Source of the DNA: Hygrocybe punicea
Taxonomy: Eukaryota > Basidiomycota > Agaricomycetes > Agaricales > Hygrophoraceae
DNA length: 64,000 nt
Reading direction: 5' to 3'
NCBI GenBank assembly: GCA_963556145.1
Contig: OY744462.1
Location: 6,076,001 to 6,140,000, forward strand
Below are positions 11,163 to 23,282 of this stretch, piece by piece (positions within the stretch are counted from its first letter, which is position 1; each line of letters opens with the position of its first letter). The position numbers and the translations under genes are program-made. A model generated the notes under the pieces. It did not search any database. It was not told the DNA's origin and was given only the letters and a program-made list of their open reading frames with translations.

Positions 11163-14100
11163 TTAAAGAAACCTGACTCTTCAGACGTATGTTTTACATT
11201 GATATTTTCTTTCAATTCAAATTACAACTGGTCAACTGTCTGAAACTGCCCCCATCCCCCACCCCTTTACCCACAATTCCCAGCAACTCCAGAATGGCAA
11301 GATCAACCCAACTTTTCTGGAACATTCTTCTAGGTGAATCCAGGTGGATTGTCGCAGTCCAGTCATGGCATCCCCGAACGCCGGAAGTCTGTAGGTGCGG
11401 ATGACGCGCCGGGGAGGGCATCGTGACGCATCTTTCGACCGTGAGTTCAATTCCCCGTCGGTTACAGTACCTATGTCGATTTTCTAATCCTCTCCACTCT
11501 TTCTGGCCTATTCTGCGGGCTTTCGAAGCAGAAACGTTGTCTCCGTCGGCTAACGTTGAGTAAGTGATATTTATGCGTGAGGGTGGTGCCAGTTGCGTCT
11601 TCGTGCCGAAAACTCAGACCGACAATGAAATCCCTGACTGGTTCGGAACAAATAGTACTCAAAGAGACCAGATTTATGTCGCAGTCAGTTCCTGCCTCGG
11701 AAAAGGAATGTACTTATTCTTGACTTAGGGATCCGTTTCGTTGTTGAACGGGATGGCTCGCGTGAATTATGATGAGTTGTGGCTGTATCTATTGCAAGGC
11801 ATGTGCTACTTTATTTGATACTGATGTCCGGAGTTTGACCGTGAGGAAAGGAATATTATTACAGACCTTCCTGTTTTGATAGGCTGCAAAAAAATTCACA
11901 CGTAGGCAAAGTGACCGCGACAGCATGTCATTGTATCATCGTGGCGGTTGGGCTAACGTCAGTTTGATTTGCATCTGTCACCTCACTTTTGTCACAGCCC
12001 ATACCTCTGACGGCACTGCGATTATCAAGGCACCACTAATTCCACCACCTACATTTGGTAACCATTTTAAAGACAGATCCGTTCAGCGTCGCTCAATTCA
12101 TGCTTCTGAAACCGTTCAAGTTGCTTGGGTTAATATCTCGGATGGAGTTGTCTTGTCGCAATCCTCGACACCGGTGATTCTGTACCCACATTTCTCTGTG
12201 AGTACCTGAGGAGTGGTTTGCTCTATATGGCCTCGGTGTTCACCGAGCAATTCAGAAATTACCGGAAGCTATCTCGATTCCATCGATCAAATCGTTCCGC
12301 AGATCCAGGATGAATCTGGACCCTTTTTTAAAGTAAGTTCTTCGGTGAGTTATGTGGTTTAATAACCGAGCCCGCCAAGCGTCCTCACGCAGAATAGAGG
12401 TTTTCGTAACACGTCCTCGGTCCATGAATATATATAATCCATTGTATCTTCTACATTCCTGAGAGACTCACTATCAGGTGGGAGTCATGCATATGGACAC
12501 CGGGAGTTTGGTTGATCAATCTTCGTTTAGGGCTGCCAATATTCTCCTGAGTTCGTGGTCGTGCCATTATACGACCACAGTGCAATATCCTGCTGAAGAT
12601 TGCGTCGTTGATGTGGTGCAGCGTTCATCACGACGGTTCATTGCCGAACTGATTCGCCTTCTCTGGGGTAAAATCTGAGATTTGCGATTGGATCCGCGAC
12701 CACAATGATCCTTGAATGCCCGACAAATAATAATCTTCACTATCAAATACTTGACAGACTGTCTGATGACTCCGTTCATCTGTCCTGCCCGCCATACCTG
12801 TTGCGGACAGTCGACCCCAGCTTCCGCTATGGCAAGAACGATTTGATAGACGTGGCCGCTCGATTTGTTCATGGTCGCGTCAAACTATTCTCTATGAGAT
12901 TGCACGGTGGATCTTTCGAAGCGAAATAGGTTGTGACCGAAATGGATATTATGAACCCCGAACAGTTATTAATCTCCGGTCTTCTAACTGCCCCTTCAAG
13001 TATTCGCCCGAAGGGTACGTTTTATGAGTGCGCGAAACCTGCGATTGGTTTAAAAGTGACCAACGCCAATCCTAGTTTCTACAGTTTCTTTCTACTTCAA
13101 TTCCCACCTCTCTCCGAAAGGGGGATTCTTCACGCTGCCAATCTCATCAGGTGGAGTCTTTCTTTGTCACTTGACTCCATTCGTACCTGAAGTAATTGAA
13201 TCGACGCAGGGTCCAGAAGACGTATTACACAACAATCGTCAACCCTTCTGCGACATTTTCATCAAGCTGTCCAATCGCTCCATTCTTTCCCCTCCGATCA
13301 ATATCTTCATCGGCTGAAATTCCATGTAACAAGTTCGTTCGTCTTGGGTGTCACCGCATAGTCCCCCAGCTCTCTCCACGGTGGGTCTCCTTGCCACAAG
13401 AATAGGATTCAGCTGCTCCCTCACCCTCATTCTCACAGAGAGATAATACAGTATAGCCTGCTGCAATAAACCTCGACCGAAGCAGATACGAAATGGTTGA
13501 CAGTGTGCGGATTCTCGGGCGCCCGCACATAGAAGAACGTGACCCTACCCAGAATTCTTGATCGTTTTGAGATCGAGGATATTGAGAGCTGGGAGGACCG
13601 GCCAGCGTCTCGAATCAACGCGGACACCTTACGAGGAGACATTTCCAACAAGCTTTGAGAGTGCAATTGTTAGCGGTACAAGGATCTATCAAACTTCTGT
13701 AGGTAACCGGCAGTCTGAGTGACCACATCTGCGGTTGCGGGGAGCATAAACAAGAAACATCATCTGCTGTGAAGCGATCAAGCACTCCTTCGGTTTCCTT
13801 TCTCTTCCTTCGGCGTGGTGCTTTAGAATGACCTCGATCCGCAAGTCATTCACTGATACATCGATGATAAGTAATGCCGCAAGTGACATGTATACCCCTT
13901 GTGCAATACTTGAGTGACTCAGGCGCCAGATCTTCGTGTTTCTCTTGCTCAAGAGTGCACTGCTTACAACCAGGCTCGGTTTGCGGTGCATTTGTTTTCG
14001 AACTTGAAAGAATTTGACAGCTATCGGCCTTCCGCAACCATTTCCGTCGTGCATTCGGATGTGAAATTTACAGAGAGTATCGGAGAAACGAATACAGGGA

Positions 14101-14196
14101 GCCTGAGGCCAACTGAAATGATTTATTTATTTCTGTGTTGTTTGTGAAATCCGAGTTATCTGATAACTTTTTTTCCTTTGGCACTGGTTGACCACC
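11163..14196. other. 3 kb without an assignable gene; coding-like fragments on + strand
   Basis: No family could be recognised. The plus strand carries fragments that look protein-coding and could be exons of one or two intron-rich genes or of a decayed gene. They include 11572-11700 (IPDWFGTNSTQRDQIYVAVS), 11925-12209 (a possible signal-peptide start MSLYHRGGW..VTAHTSDGT, then VQVAWVNISDGVVL), 12480-12676, 12933-13190 (MNPEQLLISGLLTAPSS, ANPSFYSFFLLQFPPL) and about 13205-13315 (QGPEDVLHNNRQPFCDIFIK). I could not join them into a continuous frame with confidence, so no CDS is claimed. Confidence 0.4.
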
Positions 14197-16118
14197 ATGC
14201 TGCAGAGGCTTTCACACAACGCTTTTCGTCGAACGCCATCGGTCAAAAGCATTTCACGGTCTTCGACCGCTCGCAGAGGCTTTGTCCAACCTTCAGGTGC
14301 TGACAGAGCCATTGTCGTCAACGTTCCGTCATCATACCAAGAAGATGGGTTCAATAAGCTCACAATGCCCCGTCCCGAGATTGCGCTGAAAGGAGGAGTT
14401 CGTCCTATATACCTCGACATGCAAGTCAGTGACATCGGGTTTCCTCATTACCACTAGTCTTTACTGGTTTCTAGGCGACAACACCGGTGGATCCTCGGGT
14501 GCTGGATGCAATGCTTCCTTACTATACTGATATGTTCGGCAACCCTCATAGTCGGACTCATGCCTATGGATGGGAGAGTGAACAGGCCGTGGAAGATGCT
14601 CGAAAGGTGCACTATAACCACACTTCATTTTGCTTATTGTCAAGTTTACCGCATCTCATCAGCACGTCGCCGATCTCATCGGTGCTGAACCAAAGGATAT
14701 CGTTTTCACATCCGGGGCAACAGAAACCAACAATATGGCTTTGAAGGGTGTTGCTCGGTTTCATAAAGATAAAAAGCGACACATCATCACAACACAGACG
14801 GCATGTAGTTTATACTGCACGGTTTGACCGTATCACTTACATTGGTCACAAATTACAGGAACACAAATGTGTCCTTGACTCCTGTCGAAAGCTCGGAGAG
14901 GAAGGATTCGATGTGACATATTTGCCCGTCCAACAAAATGGCTTGGTTTCCTTGGAAACTCTGGAGGGTGCTATCCGGCCAGATACCTCATTGGTTTCAA
15001 TCATGTCTGTCAACAATGAAACGGGAGTCATCCAGCCCATGAAAGAAATTGGTGCTCTGTTGCGCAAACATCGTGGTATTTACTTCCACACAGACGCTGC
15101 CCAGGCTGCCGGCAAAATCCCCCTCGACGTGAACGAAATGAATATTGATCTCATGAGTATTTCTGGGCATAAACTATATGGACCAAAAGGCATCGGGGCA
15201 GCCTACGTTCGGCGAAGACCCAGAGTCAGACTGGAGCCGATATTGAGCGGTGGTGGACAGGAACGTGGGTTGAGGAGTGGGACACTTCCCCCTGCTCTTG
15301 TCGTTGGCTTGGGCGAGGCCGCACGCTTGGCCAAAAGGGAGATGAAGGTGGGTTCCAATGGATTTCAGAAATATGATGAAACTCGCACGCATGGAGTCGA
15401 GAAGCATTAGGCTCATTCAGGTGCTGTCTTGGAGCTGTTTGCTTGACCGTGACATTCGTGCAGGGGTACTGATTACATCAAAGCTCTTTATTACCTGTCT
15501 CGATATTCTGTTTCGTGCTTACCCACCTTGTTTCAGAGAGATCATGCTCGCGTTCAAGAACTCTCGAACCGGCTCATACAGGGAATCAACTCACATGTGG
15601 AACATGTGGTGAGAAACGGGGATGTCAATGGTTATGTCGGCTGCGTGAATCTTAGCTTCGCGTATGTGGAGGGCGAAAGTCTTTTGATGGCCCTGAAGGT
15701 GATGGCTAGCTGAAATTCCTTCATTGTCGCTCATGCTGTCCACTTGCATCAGAACATTGCTCTCTCATCGGGTAGCGCTTGCACATCAGCCTCACTAGAG
15801 CCATCATACGTCCTACGTGCTCTTGGTACGGTTTTGTGGGTATTTTTATCGCAACAAGCTGACCTCTGAGCTTCAGGTGCCGCCGAGGACATGGCCCATT
15901 CCTCGCTTCGCTTTGGAATCGGTCGTTTTACCACTGAAGCCGAGATTGATTACGTTGTGCGGCACATTGTAGGGACAGTAAAACGGCTCCGTGACATGAG
16001 GCATGTTCTCAAAATTATCTTGACATTTTTGCATACTAAGTGTGCCTTGCCCAGTCCGTTGTGGGAGATGGTACAAGAAGGAATTGACATCAATTCGATT
16101 GACTGGTCACAACATTAG
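14197..16118 (+). CDS. NFS1: Mitochondrial cysteine desulfurase NFS1
   Basis: Pyridoxal-phosphate enzyme that removes sulfur from cysteine for Fe-S cluster assembly in mitochondria, working with Isd11 and the scaffold Isu1. The start at 14197 lies in an ACCACCATG context and opens an Arg/Ser-rich mitochondrial presequence ([20 protein letters not shown]). Family landmarks follow: [40 protein letters not shown], the [11 protein letters not shown] segment, [25 protein letters not shown] (PLP lysine), [12 protein letters not shown] and the Cys loop [17 protein letters not shown]. It ends [10 protein letters not shown], as in eukaryotic NFS1. At 15349-15537 a roughly 190-nt intron with GT..AG ends is proposed, joining KREMK to [13 protein letters not shown]; smaller introns interrupt elsewhere. 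The gene appears complete. Confidence 0.95.
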
Positions 16119-16367
16119 GTCAACCCCGATGTTACCGGCTCGTGTACTTACCTGGTTTTCCGTTACTACTTGCTACTTGTATTTCAACTACATGCAATAT
16201 TGTTCCATTCCAACACTTACAATCCCACAGTAAGTTGTACGAAAGGCTCAGCGAAGCACAATGAAAAAGTTAATAGTTGCGTAAGTGTGCACGGACCATC
16301 GAGCATGGTTTGAAACTCAGCCCTCAAATTTCAACCTTATTTTTTTTCTTGCCCTCATACTACCACC
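16119..16367. other. Intergenic, NFS1 3' end and SR-protein promoter
   Basis: About 250 bp with no ORF of value. A pyrimidine-rich run (TTATTTTTTTTCTTGCCCTC) lies some 15-30 bp upstream of the SR-protein start codon; such CT-rich tracts are common before fungal transcription starts. Confidence 0.4.
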
Positions 16368-17864
16368 ATGGCAAGGCGTCTTTATCTCGGCAGTAAGAAG
16401 ATATTGTTCCCCTGAGATCTTTGCAATTAATCTCCCGCTTGTCTAGGACTGCCTCCTGATGCACGTTCAGATGACGTTGCAAAACTTTTTGACGGCTACG
16501 GTCGTATCATTGACTGCCGAGTCATGACCGGTTTGTATGAATGAATTGTACCCATCCAGATTCAATAAATCTTTTCAGGCTTTGGTTTTGTCGAGTTTGA
16601 AAATCCGAAGGCAAGTGGCTTCGGTGGTCGAAGTAAAGATATGCTTTGACGGAATATACAGGATGCCGAAGATGCAGTTCACAGTTTCAACGGGAAACCT
16701 TTCATGGGTGTCAAGTATGCTGCATCGATCTTCAGTTGTTCTGCAACCAATTCTCTACTAGCATTGTCGTAGAATTCGCGAAAGAGAGTCGTCCTCGTCG
16801 CGATGTCTATGAGGGAGAACGGAGCTATGGGTATGGTGCGGAGCTCCTAGTGGTTGATTACTGAGTCACTCTTCTTTTCTCAGTGCTCCTCGCTCCCGCA
16901 GACCCCCTGGAATCCGTCTCATTGTTTCGGGTGTTTCTCGTGATACAAGCTGGCAGGTATGACGTTTTCCGGTTCCGTTGTCCTGGCTTTTTCACTGCTG
17001 GTTGGAATTCATTATTCGTTCCACACTCCGGGTCTTCTCCATTTTAACTCGGATTGGTCGTTTACTGCACGCATCTGGCGTACTCCGGAACCTTTTTGAC
17101 ATGGACTTCGTGTCGTGGTGCTGGATCGTGGACCATTCACCCGAAAAAATTTACCTTATGGAAGGATGGACCCTGATCTGTCATCTTAGGACTTGAAAGA
17201 TTTTGGTCGGGATGCCGGAAGTGTATCTTTTGCAGACATCGACCGTGACAACCCAGGCCAAGGGTGAGCGAACCTTCGTCTGATACGACGTGTGTTATTC
17301 GGAATAATCCTTTTTTTGCAGCATTCTTGAATATCTATCTCGCGAAGATGCTGAGCGCGCTGTCAAGGAACTGGACGGCAAGGACCTGCGTGGAAGACCT
17401 GTGCGTGTGGCACTTGATGATTTGGTGTGTTCCATTGGATGGTTGGCTGTGGTCCGATGCCTGATTTTCCTATCAAGCGTGGCGGCCCCGACAATTACCG
17501 TCGTGATGACCGTCGCGAAGAACGCCCTCTCCGTGAGGAACGATACAGGGATGACCGCCACAGGGAAGAACGGCCAGCTTACCGACGGGATCGCTCTCGG
17601 TCGCCTCCTCGCCGGGCTGAATATGAAGATCGTCGCCCCAGGTCTCCGCCCCCCAGGAGGGAGGTTGATGATAGAAGGCCTGCAGGGTACGATGATTACC
17701 GGCGAGGAGGCTTTGATGACCGCAGAGGGTCTGATTATTATCTTGACCGACGTAGGGACGATTATGAACGACGCAGAGACGACAGAAGACGCGACGAGAA
17801 GGAGGAACGTTTCGAGGAGAGGCCTCCAAGGCACGCAAACGGGGATGGCGGTTGGACCCGTTGA
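16368..17864 (+). CDS. SR-type RNA-binding protein with two RRMs
   Basis: Serine/arginine-rich-like splicing or mRNP factor. The start at 16368 (ACCACCATGG) gives MARRLYLGRLPPDARSDDVA, the first RRM with RNP2 (LYLGRL) and, after introns, RNP1 (GFGFVEFENPKDAEDAV). The second RRM reads RLIVSGVSRDTSWQDLKDF, then DAGSVSFADIDRD and GILEYLSREDAERAVKELDG. The tail (about 17480-17864) is rich in Arg with Asp/Glu and RS/SPPRR motifs (RDRSRSPPRR, RRPRSPPPRR) and ends NGDGGWTR. About seven short introns are needed; the joins restore family motifs such as GVNIVVEFAKESRPRRD. The layout resembles fission-yeast Srp2 and animal SRSF4/5/6, but orthology is not assigned. Confidence 0.88.
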
Positions 17865-18240
17865 GTGGTTCGTGGTTCTTGGTTTCCGGACGCTGGCCAA
17901 ACAAAAAAAGAGGACTTGTGTCCATAATGGTTTTTCCCGATGCTTTGTTGGTCTTCTCTTCCCGAATTTGGCGTTTTCTTATATGCGAGCGGTGTACATT
18001 CTTGTCAATTCCTTGGTCCGCAGGCCTTAGGCATGAGGAACCTTACGCCCCTGGCGATTCGATATTTGGACTATCCTCCTCGTGAAGGTACCTAATGAGA
18101 CGACTGCGGTTTGTCAAGGTTCAAATCGTGACTGAGGACCACCGCATGAGACAACCGTGCTAGAATCATTCATGTCAGGTAATCGACTGATTCATAACAG
18201 GCATTTTTTTTTCGAGGGCGGCTAAAGTTACTGCACATGA
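17865..18240. other. Convergent 3' region, nothing recognised
   Basis: About 375 bp between the SR-protein stop and the tubulin cofactor E stop on the opposite strand. Open frames here are short run-ons from the Arg-rich tail of the SR gene. No separate feature supported. Confidence 0.45.
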
Positions 18241-20269
18241 CTAGCTTGTGATGTGATCCATGTTTACGTAGAATAAAACATCCGAATTGTTTTCTACCCC
18301 CCACCAAGCGAGATCTTGATTGTCGTGGCTGCTGTCCATCTTCACCAGGGTTCCATCTCCCATTTTGAGCCAAAGCTCGATTGGAAACTTGGATTGAATA
18401 ACCTTCTGAACCTTGAGACGAAACATGCGAAGAGACATTGATGGCAAGACTCTGAGGATGGAGGTTACGGGGTAATTGCTGGCTGTGCAGATCGGTTGGT
18501 TTCGAGCTTGAGAGATATTCACGTCTAAATATGCCAAATCCAGTAATCACAGCATTTCAGGGAAAGGGGTGCTGCTTACCGATGAGGCGATTACTGAGCT
18601 TATCTTGAGACAGCTTACCCTTCGTAGACGCCTCCGGTATTCCATATTCTACAGAAAAAACTTCAACAAACAAGCAAAACATAGCAATCGGACACGCACG
18701 TGAGGATAAATCCTTCCACCTCGGATGCTCTTGATTTCGGTCCTCCTCCCGGAAGGGACCATGCCGAACGATATATGATATGTAAAAGAGTTCACAATCT
18801 GTGCGTTCTTTCCGGGATATCTGAACCAGGCGAATTTACAACAGGGACGGTAGAAGATGCAAAAACGGTTTGCACTCACACCTGCCGAATCAAGGGTGAC
18901 CAGTGAGGGTAGTCGGGCAACGGTAAATTGGCGTGAGTACCGTCCAAGATCATGATCTGTAAATTCTTCTTTTGTTCGCGATTGATCAAGCAGGCAAGTG
19001 TTCCCTCACTTTCTACTAATGGATTACCCATAAGGCTCAGAGTTTCCAGCGCTGGACACCAGCCGGATAACGCATCAATATCCGACCACGACGTTAGCTG
19101 ATTGAAGGATAAAGAGAGGTGCCTTAGGGTATGTAGCGGCTGGTTCTGATCGAGTAATGGGGTGATTTTTTCGATCTGGTTCGCGGTTAATATAAGACGC
19201 TGTAGACTTCGAAAAAAAATGAACATCGGTGAACTTGAAAATAAATAGAAACCTCACGCGCTATATGGCCTTAAAGCTTGACAGATATGAAACCAGTCAC
19301 GACACTGGTTACTGTCGAGGTTAAGGACCTGGACAGTGGATCGGACAACCGTTGAGACATGCAGCGTTGTGAGAAGATTATATCCAAATTCGATGTGGCG
19401 CAAATTCGGCATGGAAACGGTGACCTCTTGCATTTCTCGCCATGTCATCATGGTACGGTTGAGTTGCAAATCTGTGAGTTTGGTAAAGGCCGTGCGCGCA
19501 AAATCAAGATCTTGTGGGAGCTCAAGCCGATTTCGACTAGACGGAAGAAAAGGATAAATAAAAATGCGGGAAACACGGAAGTAAAGTTAACGACTTCAAG
19601 GCTAGTCTCTCTAACAAGGGTAGTTCAGCAGCTATGAGAGCCACAATGTCCCAGCTGGGAAGTAAACTCAAGGAGAGATCAACTCCTCGTAAATCTATAA
19701 AAGGGTAGAACGTGAACACGCAGAGATGACATCCGCCCACTACTTACTGGGACATGTCTTGCGCGTTTCACCTGCGGGATCGTGGGTTGCCACATGGTGA
19801 CCATCTAGGCTAGCTTCTCGCAATATTTGCAAGTTTGCAAGTTTTCCCCTGACTTTATCCAAACCTACCACCTCGACTTCGATGGTGCCTTTGGAGGATC
19901 CCAGCACAACTTTTTCTTGAGACGCCGACCCTTGTGGAAGCTCGATGTATTTCGCCATCAAGGCACGCAGAAATGAAGTTCCAAAGTGAATAGACGCTGA
20001 GGGACGGATGAAAGATCCAGCGTTGGCGATGCTATCCGAGCGAATGTCACACAGGACGACGGCGAACTCGTAGTGAAATATTACCGGCAATTGAAGTAAC
20101 GTTTCCCGTCCTTGACCCCGTCGTGTTTTCCTCGTTGCGGATCATCCCATTCAACTCCTAACCATATACCTTTGGTCCCATCGACCTTTCCGACAAATCT
20201 GACGGTTCCAAGATATCCTGAAAGACTAAACCTGGCGCCTTCTGAAGGCAGTTCCTTGCCAAGGACCAT
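18241..20269 (-). CDS. TBCE: Tubulin-folding cofactor E (TBCE)
   Basis: Chaperone that, with cofactors C and D, assembles and releases alpha/beta-tubulin dimers in the cytosol. The start at 20269 gives MVLGKELPSEGARFSLSGYL, followed by a CAP-Gly domain (GTVRFVGKVDGTKGIWLGVE, then WDDPQRGKHDGVKDGKRYF). After GSFIRPSASIHFGTSFLRAL there is a leucine-rich-repeat region (LESLDLSLSLLPSW, LPLLERLALN, KLTDLQLNRTMMTW, LRHIEFGYNLL, LQRLILTANQIEKI, LRHLSLSFNQLTSW, LETLSLMGNPL). The C-terminus is a ubiquitin-like domain (SMSLRMFRLKVQKVIQ, ELWLKMGDGTLV, VLFYVNMDHITS). This domain order is diagnostic. Roughly eight introns. The gene diverges from the HIBCH gene with 93 bp between starts. Confidence 0.92.
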
Positions 20270-20362
20270 GATAAGGAATAATCAAATTTAACGGATGCAG
20301 CAATCGTTTACGTAACGGTCATCTGCGCAGCTGTTTTGGCCAGAGAAAATGCTTTTCTCACC
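20270..20362. promoter_or_regulatory. 93-bp divergent promoter, TBCE and HIBCH
   Basis: The two start codons face away from each other across 93 bp. An ATG at 20349 lies upstream of and out of frame with the chosen HIBCH ATG at 20363 and could act as a short upstream ORF. No TATA box seen. Confidence 0.45.
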
Positions 20363-22243
20363 ATGTTGGCTCGACTGACTGGTAGTGGGAGAATGGCTCG
20401 CTGTGGGAACTCAGCGGTGAACAGAGCACAAGCAATTACCCAGCATATGATGTCTACAACTTCTGGCGAGGAAATCCCGACTTCGGAAGTGCGCAACTTT
20501 ATTTTCTTTTGATTACGCGTCCCAAGGTTGAATAATCACGCAGCCTTCAGTGATTTTTGAATCGAACGTGGCACTTCGTACATTCATCCTTAACCGTCCG
20601 AAGAAGCTCAATGCTCTTGATCAGACTATGCTTGGTCTTCTCCGACCAAAGATAGAGGTCATTCATACGTTGTTTCGACAAATGACAGTCTAATTCCGTT
20701 CTAGGAATGGGGTCGGTCAGAGCTGTGTGGAACAATAGTAGGAACCGGCTCAGGGCGAGGGTTTTGTGCCGGTGGTGATGTCGCGAGTGAGACTTATCCT
20801 TGCTGTTCATTGAGCTACTTTGGTTGATACCCCAATCACTGTAGGTGTAATGACATACGCGTCTAGCGATGAGACCCGTCCAAAAGCGCTCGAATTTTTC
20901 AAGAAAGAGTGAGTTCTACGGTTTCCGTGCGACACGTCTTGAATATCCATAGGTTTGAGATGGACTACATCTTGGCCACGTTACCCAAACCATATGTAGC
21001 AATTTTGGACGGTGTGACAAGTACGTTGGCGTGTCCCATTCCACAAACTCTCGCTTTGACGTTTAAAGTGGGTGGTGGTGTTGGACTTGCGGCCCACGCT
21101 CCTTTCAGAATTGCGACGGAGAATACAATCTTTTCCATGCCCGAGACCAAGATTGGTTATTGTCCTGACGTCGGGGCCAGCTTTTTCATGTCAAGGCTCG
21201 ACGGAGAATTAGGCACTTATCTCGCGTTGACTTCTGGCCGATTGAAAGGACGTGAGGTATTGTGAGTTTGGAACCGCCGACCAGAAGGCACCGATCGTTA
21301 GCTAATCGTACCGATGAACACAAATTTTAGCGAACATGGCTTTGCCACACATTTTGTCCCATCAAGACGGATACCCCTTCTTCTTGCTCGATTAGCCGCC
21401 CTGGAGAATTGTTACCAAGACATGATTGATCGTACAATCGAAGAGCTTTCCTCTGAACGACAACCGGACGAGCCCCCTGCACCATTCATCGGAGTTAAGC
21501 GCACCGCTCTTGACACAGCATTCCGATATGATTCCGTGGAAAAGATTATTGAAGAACTCAAATTATTCTCTATTTCCACCGACGATGCCGTAAGTGGATG
21601 GGCCAAGGAAACATTAAACTCCCTACAGCTTAGAAGCCCCACTAGCTTGAAAGTAGCCCTTCAAGCTATCAGGAGGGGGAGGAAGATGAATCTGCTGGAA
21701 GCGTTGCAGATGGAATTGGAAATTGCAACGGCTTATTGCGTGAGTAAACTTGTAGTGTTTCCTAAAATTGTTCAACATGAAAGAACACTGCTGTATTTTT
21801 TTTAGAGCGGCGCAAGTCCTGATTTTCGCACCGGTGTGACAGCTGTGTTGGTGGACAAGATCCGTGAAAGACCTGCGTGGTTGCCCAATACTTTGGAAGA
21901 GGTTTCTGACGCCGACATCGTATCAAAATTCTTCTTGAAGGATTCACCGTATCTTTCCTCGGCGCCAAAAATCACAGTTCCAGACTACCTGTCGATGGCC
22001 AAAGAAAGGGACCCCATGAGATATGCTCTACCAACAGAAAAGGAAATCGGAACGATGGTACGAGGCAGCCACCATGCCAGCGGTAGAGCTGGCCTCAAAA
22101 TGGTGGAACTCATATCCAAATTTGAGGATCTTCGTCAAGGAAAACACGGTGTCAAGGAAAAAATCTTAGAGGTCGCTCAGCGCAAATGCGAAATTGTCGA
22201 TAACGCCGATGGTAATTTCCAATGGCTCAAATGGAAGCACTGA
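20363..22243 (+). CDS. HIBCH: 3-hydroxyisobutyryl-CoA hydrolase, mitochondrial
   Basis: Enoyl-CoA hydratase/isomerase-fold enzyme of mitochondrial valine catabolism (EHD3-like), releasing 3-hydroxyisobutyrate from its CoA ester. The start at 20363 opens an Arg-containing presequence (MLARLTGSGRMARCGNS). Conserved blocks follow: LRTFILNRPKKLNALDQTM, GTGSGRGFCAGGDVA (oxyanion region), KPYVAILDGVTMGGGVGLAA, FSMPETKIGYCPDVGASFF (catalytic Glu/Asp region), and the long C-terminal HIBCH-specific part with DYLSMAKERDPMRYALP and FQWLKWKH. Introns restore MGGG at 21020-21069. It could instead be called a mitochondrial ribosomal protein of the same fold, as in yeast Ehd3, but the catalytic motifs are intact. 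Confidence 0.9.
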
Positions 22244-23282
22244 GAGGGCCAGGATGACGCATTGGTTGCAAAGTCTCTTGTAATAAATTAGAATCATACA
22301 AGCAAAAGCGTTCCGAATGCCGGCCAAAAGATCTTAGATTAGAGTTTTTTTTGTCTTTTCAACTTCGATTCAAATAATATTTTGGAACGACGGACACAAT
22401 TGAGCTGGATGGGGTTCCTGTACGATTGGAAATTTTTGATCGAGCTGAAGAAAAACAAGTATCGAAAAACTGACTCATTAATATTATAAATGAAACGGCT
22501 ACGAGGGGTTATGAACATTGATGGCAACATCCCGAAGATACCAGCTGAGACGAAGATAGGCAGTTGGGCTCTGATTCGAAGAACATGATGATGTAGGTCA
22601 TGCCCATGACCATGACATCCCAGTCACAAGACACCGAGGTGTTCCCTTAAGGCACGCATTGGTTAAACTTTAGATAGCATTCGCGTTGCGAAGTTGACCG
22701 TTGATGGCACACGTACGGTTGCGTTTATTTCAGTCGCGTATCCATGTCACTAGTGCGACAAGAACCAGGGAAATGGCTAGTACATGATGTGGAATGGTGT
22801 TTCCCAAGACGGTATACTGGGAGCGTAAATTGGAGCGAGCTACGTCGAGACCGGCAGTTGATCGCATCGAGATTAGTTGAACGATGAGGACGGAAGCAGA
22901 CAATATACAAAGGACCGGCTTACGTGGGCCATCTATTTGTGGCGGAAAGTTAGGTATAGACAATCTCAGTATAGCAGTGATATATTGGAGTTTGAGCCGC
23001 TCCGGTAGCAAAGTCTCGGAGTGGGGATACTTCGTGCTCCTGAATAGTCCCAATGTGGCGCCAACTCTGTGTGCGTTCTGTGAGTATAAGAAGGGCACAA
23101 GTTCAGGGTCATTTCATTTCACCTTCACAAACCAGACAAATTTATCCGCTACAATCTCACTTCAACTCGCGAAACCAATGTATATGCTTAACCTTCTTCC
23201 CTCGTTACCCCAAATTTTCCGATATGTGCTGTCTGCATTTAATTCAACGGTTAATCGACGAATATTACGCGGAAATCTCACC
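22244..23282. other. Intergenic, possible small membrane-protein gene on minus strand
   Basis: Mostly non-coding. On the minus strand 22730-22866 reads MRSTAGLDVARSNLRSQ, then YTVLGNTIPHHVLAISLVLV and ALVTWIRD, with a single hydrophobic segment. YTVLGNTIPHHVLAI recalls the start of fungal F1F0-ATP synthase subunit k (Atp19), but the expected tail was not found and an exon boundary may lie inside, so no CDS is called. The plus strand is open in frame with the IDO gene from 22884, which is probably chance. Confidence 0.3.

Noticed and set aside
11400..11465. tRNA-like stretch with GAGTTCAATTCCCC
   Set aside because: The T-loop-like sequence has no matching T stem or acceptor stem, so no cloverleaf can be formed.
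15349..15415. Reading straight through at KREMK into [20 protein letters not shown] in NFS1
   Set aside because: It runs into a TAG. A 190-nt intron ending before [13 protein letters not shown] restores the conserved NFS1 sequence.
17295..17900. Long open frames antisense and in other frames to the SR-protein tail
   Set aside because: They mirror the Arg/Asp/Pro-rich low-complexity tail (few stop-forming codons in any frame) and show no domain of their own.
22884..23282. In-frame upstream extension of the IDO reading frame to 591 codons
   Set aside because: The extra 133 residues have no similarity to IDO starts. The ATG at 23283 has a better context and gives the usual N-terminus.
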